Of a stretch of 64,000 nt of DNA, positions 60,575 through 64,000 are shown piece after piece (position 1 is the stretch's first letter; the number at the start of each line of letters is the position of its first letter). The DNA is from an uncultured Poribacteria bacterium (GTDB lineage: Bacteria; Poribacteria; WGA-4E; WGA-3G): the NCBI GenBank assembly GCA_951828515.1, contig OX639992.1:496001-560000 (forward strand), read 5' to 3'. The notes beneath the pieces are model-generated. The model was not told the origin of the DNA, ran no database searches, and saw only the letters and a list, made by a program, of their open reading frames with translations. Both the position numbers and the translations under genes were made by a program.

Positions 60575-61051
60575 GTGAATTTAAAAAATTTGGGAAATGC
60601 TCTATCAAAATCCAAAGACATCGCCATCACTCTTTTAGGGGGACTGCTGTATCGGACGCGTGTTGAACCGATCCATGATGCAGAAGGGATAAAAGGTTTG
60701 AAAGCCCGTTGGATAGGCGACCCAGGGAGAAACGTGATGGAGATTAACACACCCATAGGGGGCGCGGATCTCAAAACAGACGGTAACACAGCACCGACTA
60801 TTGAGTATGTCCAAGAGGGTGAAAAACGAACAATCGCCGTCAGACATATCAAAAACCTGTCATGCGAACTTAACCGAGAGACGATGGACCAGATCGCCAC
60901 GCCAAGAGGCGCGAGTATCGCGATATGTATTGGCGCGGGAATCGGATTACTCGGTTGGTTCCTAATTTCGGCGATGCGTTCTCTACCTACACCCCGAACA
61001 GAACAGAACGATTCTGCAGGAATTCCTCCGATTGGCACTACAGAAGAATAA
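60575..61051 (+). CDS. small protein with C-terminal membrane helix
   Basis: 158 residues from GTG 60575, chosen because GGAGAA lies 4 nt upstream; a TTG at 60563 is inside that signal. Soluble region of about 110 residues with a central beta-rich part (GLKARWIGDPGRNVMEINTP) and a helix ASIAICIGAGIGLLGWFLIS followed by a short hydrophilic tail. The family is unknown. The next gene starts 3 bp after its stop. Confidence 0.6.
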   Translation: MNLKNLGNALSKSKDIAITLLGGLLYRTRVEPIHDAEGIKGLKARWIGDPGRNVMEINTPIGGADLKTDGNTAPTIEYVQEGEKRTIAVRHIKNLSCELNRETMDQIATPRGASIAICIGAGIGLLGWFLISAMRSLPTPRTEQNDSAGIPPIGTTEE

Positions 61052-61054
61052 ACA

Positions 61055-62248
61055 ATGAAAATTACCGCTGTCGATCCCTTTTATTTGCGGATGCCAGACA
61101 TCACACCTGCGGCAGATGGGACACAAGACACACTTGTGGTACGCATTCAAACGGATACCGGACTTGAAGGATGGGGTGAATGCGATGCCTCGCCGTTAGT
61201 CAGTCTCGCCGCTTATTGCTGTCCGATGTCGCACGGAAATATCATCAACATTCGCACTTCACTCATTGGCGAAACGCTTGATGGTCCCGATGATGTACTT
61301 CGGCTGAGCGAAAAGACCCTCCGGAACGGATTGGATATTCAACAGATACAGCATGCTTATAGTGGTGCCGAAATCGCGTTGTGGGACATTATTGGTCAGC
61401 AGTTAAATCAACCCGTCTACCGTCTTCTCGCCGAGATGTCAGGAACGTCCAGCATAGCACACCCTAAACTGCCGTATGCATCTGTTCTTTTTGGCGATAC
61501 CCCGGAGGCGACCTATCGCATTGCAACAAGGCTACGCGAACAAGGATACCGTGCGGCGAAGTTTGGCTGGGGTCCGATGGGAAAATTTGGCGAGGAAAAC
61601 GACATCGCGCTTGTGCGTGCGGCGCGTGAAGGCATGGGAACAGAAACGCAGATTATGATTGATGCCGGTGTTGTCTGGGGAAGCGATTACGAAACGGCTT
61701 ATCAACGCGCTGAGGGATTCTCACAATTTTCCCCTACATGGTTGGAGGAGCCACTGGCTCCCGATGCAGTCGATGCCTACGGTGCGCTCACTCGCCAGAA
61801 CCCATCTGTTTGTATTGCGGCAGGTGAAGGATCGAACACCTACCGGATGGCAGAAGACATTATCGTACACGGCGGTATTCAGTTTGTGCAGATTGACGCG
61901 GGACGCATTGGCGGGATTATGCCTTCTTTTCAGGTTCGGCAACTCGCGGAACAGCACGGTATCCAGTACGTCAACCACACATTTAAGAGCCACTTGAGTC
62001 TTGCCGCGGCACTTCACGTCTTTGCGACGAACCCTGATTTCAATCTATTAGAATACCCAGCGGCGGGATCGGAATTGTCGCAGCAGTTGGTAGCGGAACC
62101 GTTCCAAGTTGGATCAGATGGACTGGTTCGGATAAAGGAATTACCCGGACTCGGTGTCCGTATAGATACGGAAACTATCCGTCCCTACTTAGCCCCAGTA
62201 AGGATTGAAGTAGGAACGGATGCCGTCTTTGAACAAGCAAATTTATAG
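61055..62248 (+). CDS. enolase-superfamily enzyme, mandelate racemase/muconate lactonizing type
   Basis: 397 residues. Capping domain (MKITAVDPFYLRMPD...GLEGWGECDAS) and TIM barrel. Metal ligands Asp in IMIDAGVVW, Glu in PTWLEEPLAP, Glu in CIAAGEGSN; an acid/base pair is suggested by RAAKFGWGP (Lys) and YVNHTFKSH (His/Lys). The substrate is probably a sugar acid such as those handled by MR-type dehydratases; not resolvable. Probably transcribed with the preceding small gene (3-bp gap). Confidence 0.9.
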   Translation: MKITAVDPFYLRMPDITPAADGTQDTLVVRIQTDTGLEGWGECDASPLVSLAAYCCPMSHGNIINIRTSLIGETLDGPDDVLRLSEKTLRNGLDIQQIQHAYSGAEIALWDIIGQQLNQPVYRLLAEMSGTSSIAHPKLPYASVLFGDTPEATYRIATRLREQGYRAAKFGWGPMGKFGEENDIALVRAAREGMGTETQIMIDAGVVWGSDYETAYQRAEGFSQFSPTWLEEPLAPDAVDAYGALTRQNPSVCIAAGEGSNTYRMAEDIIVHGGIQFVQIDAGRIGGIMPSFQVRQLAEQHGIQYVNHTFKSHLSLAAALHVFATNPDFNLLEYPAAGSELSQQLVAEPFQVGSDGLVRIKELPGLGVRIDTETIRPYLAPVRIEVGTDAVFEQANL

Positions 62249-62338
62249 ATATGAGTTAGACTTTAGCACATAGGTTGGGTTTCACTATTGCTGCCCATAT
62301 AAGAAATTGTATCGGTATTCGGGAGTTAAAAGCGCAAA

Positions 62339-64000
62339 TTACTTCAGAATCAGCATCTTCCGTGTAGCAGTAAAATCGCCTGCTGTTAACGTATAGAAAT
62401 ATACGCCACTCGCTACTGACTCTCCCAGTGTATTCCTGCCATCCCAATATGTCGCACGACTACGAGATTCATAGATACCCGTCGGTTGATGTCCTAACGC
62501 TAACGTCCGAACCAACTGTCCATCCGCAGAATAGATGGAAATACTGACATCCGCAGGCACTGCGAGTTGATAAGGGATCCACGTTTCTGGATTAAACGGA
62601 TTTGGATAGTTGGCAAGCAACACCGTCCTTTGTGGAGCCAACGTTCTCAACAGTCGTTCCAGGACCATAACCCCTCGCTCATAAGAGAAACGATCAGGTA
62701 TGGAAGTTTGGAGCGGCTGTGATGCTCCTCGCTTGGCGAGACGCAGCCATTGCTCCACCTGTGCGGCTGACAATGCGTGTGCAGAAGGCGCGCCTGCCGC
62801 ATTTCCGAACGCATTTGCAATTAAAACGAGATCTTGAATGTTGACGACCCCATCACCGTTCAGGTCAGCACTGCTTTCACCAACTTCCCCGAAACCAGCC
62901 GCAATCAACACCACGTCTTGGATATTGACAACACCGTCACCATTAACATCTGCCAGAACTTCGGCTGTCTCTGTTAACACAGGGAATTTCCACAAGAGAA
63001 CCGTGCCATCGAAACTCCCACTTGCGATTGTGCTACCATCAGCACTGACTGCCACGCTTGTGATCGAATAAGTATGACCTTCAAGTGTTTCGAGTTGTTC
63101 GCCTGTCGCAATGTCCCACAAGCGGATGGTCGCGTCATAACTGCCACTTACAAGTATCGCGCCATCTGGACTGAAAACAATGCTTGTGGCATTCGCTGGA
63201 TTCTCCGTCGGCACCTCACCCTCTGTTTCTTCCGTAGCCTCAACAGCAGTCTCAGGGTCAATCGGTTTGACGAAGGTTTGCTGACGTTCAGCCGTGTTAA
63301 CATCCCAGAGAGAAACCGTGTCGCCACCGCCACTTGCGAGTGTCTTGCCATCTGGGCTAAAAGCAACCGCCCAAACGTCATCTTCGTGCTCGGTGATGGT
63401 GTGGAGGACCTCATGTGTTTCAACATCCCACAAACGAATGGTATCGTCTCGGCTTCCACTTGCGAGCGTACTACCATCAGGGCTGAACGCCAAGGCTTCA
63501 ACCCCTGCCTCGTGTTCCCATAGGGTTGTTATGTGTGCGCCTGTGATAGCATCCCATAATCGTATGCTATCGTCCTCGCTTCCACTGGCGAGTATACTGC
63601 TATCAGGACTGAACGCGAGGCTTATCAGGTAAGAATGATGTCCCCTGAGCGTCCTTATATGTTCACCTGTGACGGCATCCCATAGGCGAACGGTATCGTC
63701 TTGGCTGCCACTTGCGAGTGTTTTGCCATCAGGGGCAAACACAACGATGTCAACATCATCTCGGTGCCCGATAAGTGTATGCCGGAGTTGCCCTGTGGTT
63801 GCATCCCAGAGACGGATGGTTTTGTCCCAACTCCGAGTGGCAAGCGTACTGCCATCAGCACTGAAAGTGACGCTCACAACAACATCTGTGTGTCCAGTAA
63901 TAGTTTTCAGATGTGCTCCTGTCGTAGGATCCCATGAACGAATTGAGGCGTCCCATGCGCCACTGGTAAGCATACCGCCATCAGGCGTAAAAGCGATTCC
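62339..64000 (-). CDS. WD40 beta-propeller, dockerin and C-terminal sorting-domain protein (partial)
   Basis: At least 553 residues; the frame is open to the window edge (GIAFTPDGGM precedes the first visible ATG), so the true start lies beyond. Eight WD40 blades are visible, each ending in a form of TIRLWDA. A dockerin-type pair follows (DVNGDGVVNIQDVVLIAAGF; DLNGDGVVNIQDLVLIANAF), then the C-terminal domain NYPNPFNPETWIPYQLAVP...GVYFYTLTAGDFTATRKMLI, of the FlgD-like/type A sorting class. Likely secreted and surface-held. Confidence 0.9.
   Translation of the reverse strand, partial: GIAFTPDGGMLTSGAWDASIRSWDPTTGAHLKTITGHTDVVVSVTFSADGSTLATRSWDKTIRLWDATTGQLRHTLIGHRDDVDIVVFAPDGKTLASGSQDDTVRLWDAVTGEHIRTLRGHHSYLISLAFSPDSSILASGSEDDSIRLWDAITGAHITTLWEHEAGVEALAFSPDGSTLASGSRDDTIRLWDVETHEVLHTITEHEDDVWAVAFSPDGKTLASGGGDTVSLWDVNTAERQQTFVKPIDPETAVEATEETEGEVPTENPANATSIVFSPDGAILVSGSYDATIRLWDIATGEQLETLEGHTYSITSVAVSADGSTIASGSFDGTVLLWKFPVLTETAEVLADVNGDGVVNIQDVVLIAAGFGEVGESSADLNGDGVVNIQDLVLIANAFGNAAGAPSAHALSAAQVEQWLRLAKRGASQPLQTSIPDRFSYERGVMVLERLLRTLAPQRTVLLANYPNPFNPETWIPYQLAVPADVSISIYSADGQLVRTLALGHQPTGIYESRSRATYWDGRNTLGESVASGVYFYTLTAGDFTATRKMLILK

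Noticed and set aside
1-64000. tRNA or rRNA genes
   Set aside because: I looked for tRNA-like CCA-proximal stems and rRNA stretches and found none I could support.

Overview
This window looks like a chromosomal contig from an uncultured Gram-negative bacterium, most likely a member of Candidatus Poribacteria or a close relative. The clues are several phytanoyl-CoA-dioxygenase-like proteins, a sulfatase, a dockerin plus a 'NYPNPFNPETWIPY'-type C-terminal domain on a secreted beta-propeller protein, and many short palindromic intergenic repeats. A Kdo transferase (waaA), lipoprotein signal peptidase and Tat translocase point to a diderm envelope. I assign the lineage by recognition only; no marker rRNA or tRNA gene was found in the window.

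Layout. 0-2.6 kb: FkbM methyltransferase, PhyH dioxygenase and a small membrane protein. 2.8-7.4 kb: a Tat-exported three-subunit xanthine-dehydrogenase-type molybdoenzyme with a small Cys-rich fourth gene. 7.4-9.2 kb: thioredoxin and waaA. 10-14.4 kb: surface or secreted proteins, folB, and a moaD-moaE pair that would help supply molybdopterin. 14.4-29.5 kb: mostly housekeeping genes on the minus strand (M20 deacylase, rsmE, rpe, PASTA protein, fmt, lspA, a degenerate IleRS-like protein, yggT, proC, yggS, pgeF, cupin, zinc-ribbon protein, tatC, tatA).

30-45.2 kb is an AT-richer defence island with two modules separated by a decayed IS3-family element. Module 1 is a five-gene minus-strand operon: a C5-cytosine methyltransferase, a protein that fuses a MutL/MORC/Hsp90-like GHKL ATPase to a histidine-kinase-like core, a receiver-domain protein, a type III-like Mod methyltransferase and a type III-like Res helicase-nuclease. 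This is a restriction-modification locus with a built-in two-component pair. Module 2 is a DUF6883 protein overlapping a 1452-residue protein that joins DUF4926, a Cap4/DUF4297-like nuclease, a STAND NTPase and a helical-repeat C-terminus (Avs-like).

45.7-58.8 kb: oxidoreductase, membrane proteins, sugar isomerase, glycosidase-like protein, sulfatase, a repeat coiled-coil protein, two degenerate PhyH paralogues, a CDP-alcohol phosphatidyltransferase and a LON-domain protein. 59-64 kb: an intact ISAs1-type transposase, a small membrane protein, an enolase-superfamily enzyme and the 3' part of a WD40/dockerin gene that runs off the window.

Intergenic DNA is rich in small mobile or palindromic repeats: two MITE-like families (termini TATAGTAAA and AGGACTTACGCA), several hairpin families, and a 37-bp tandem array. 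Two genes (rpe, proC) appear to lack a standard start codon at the family-conserved position, where ATT is found instead.
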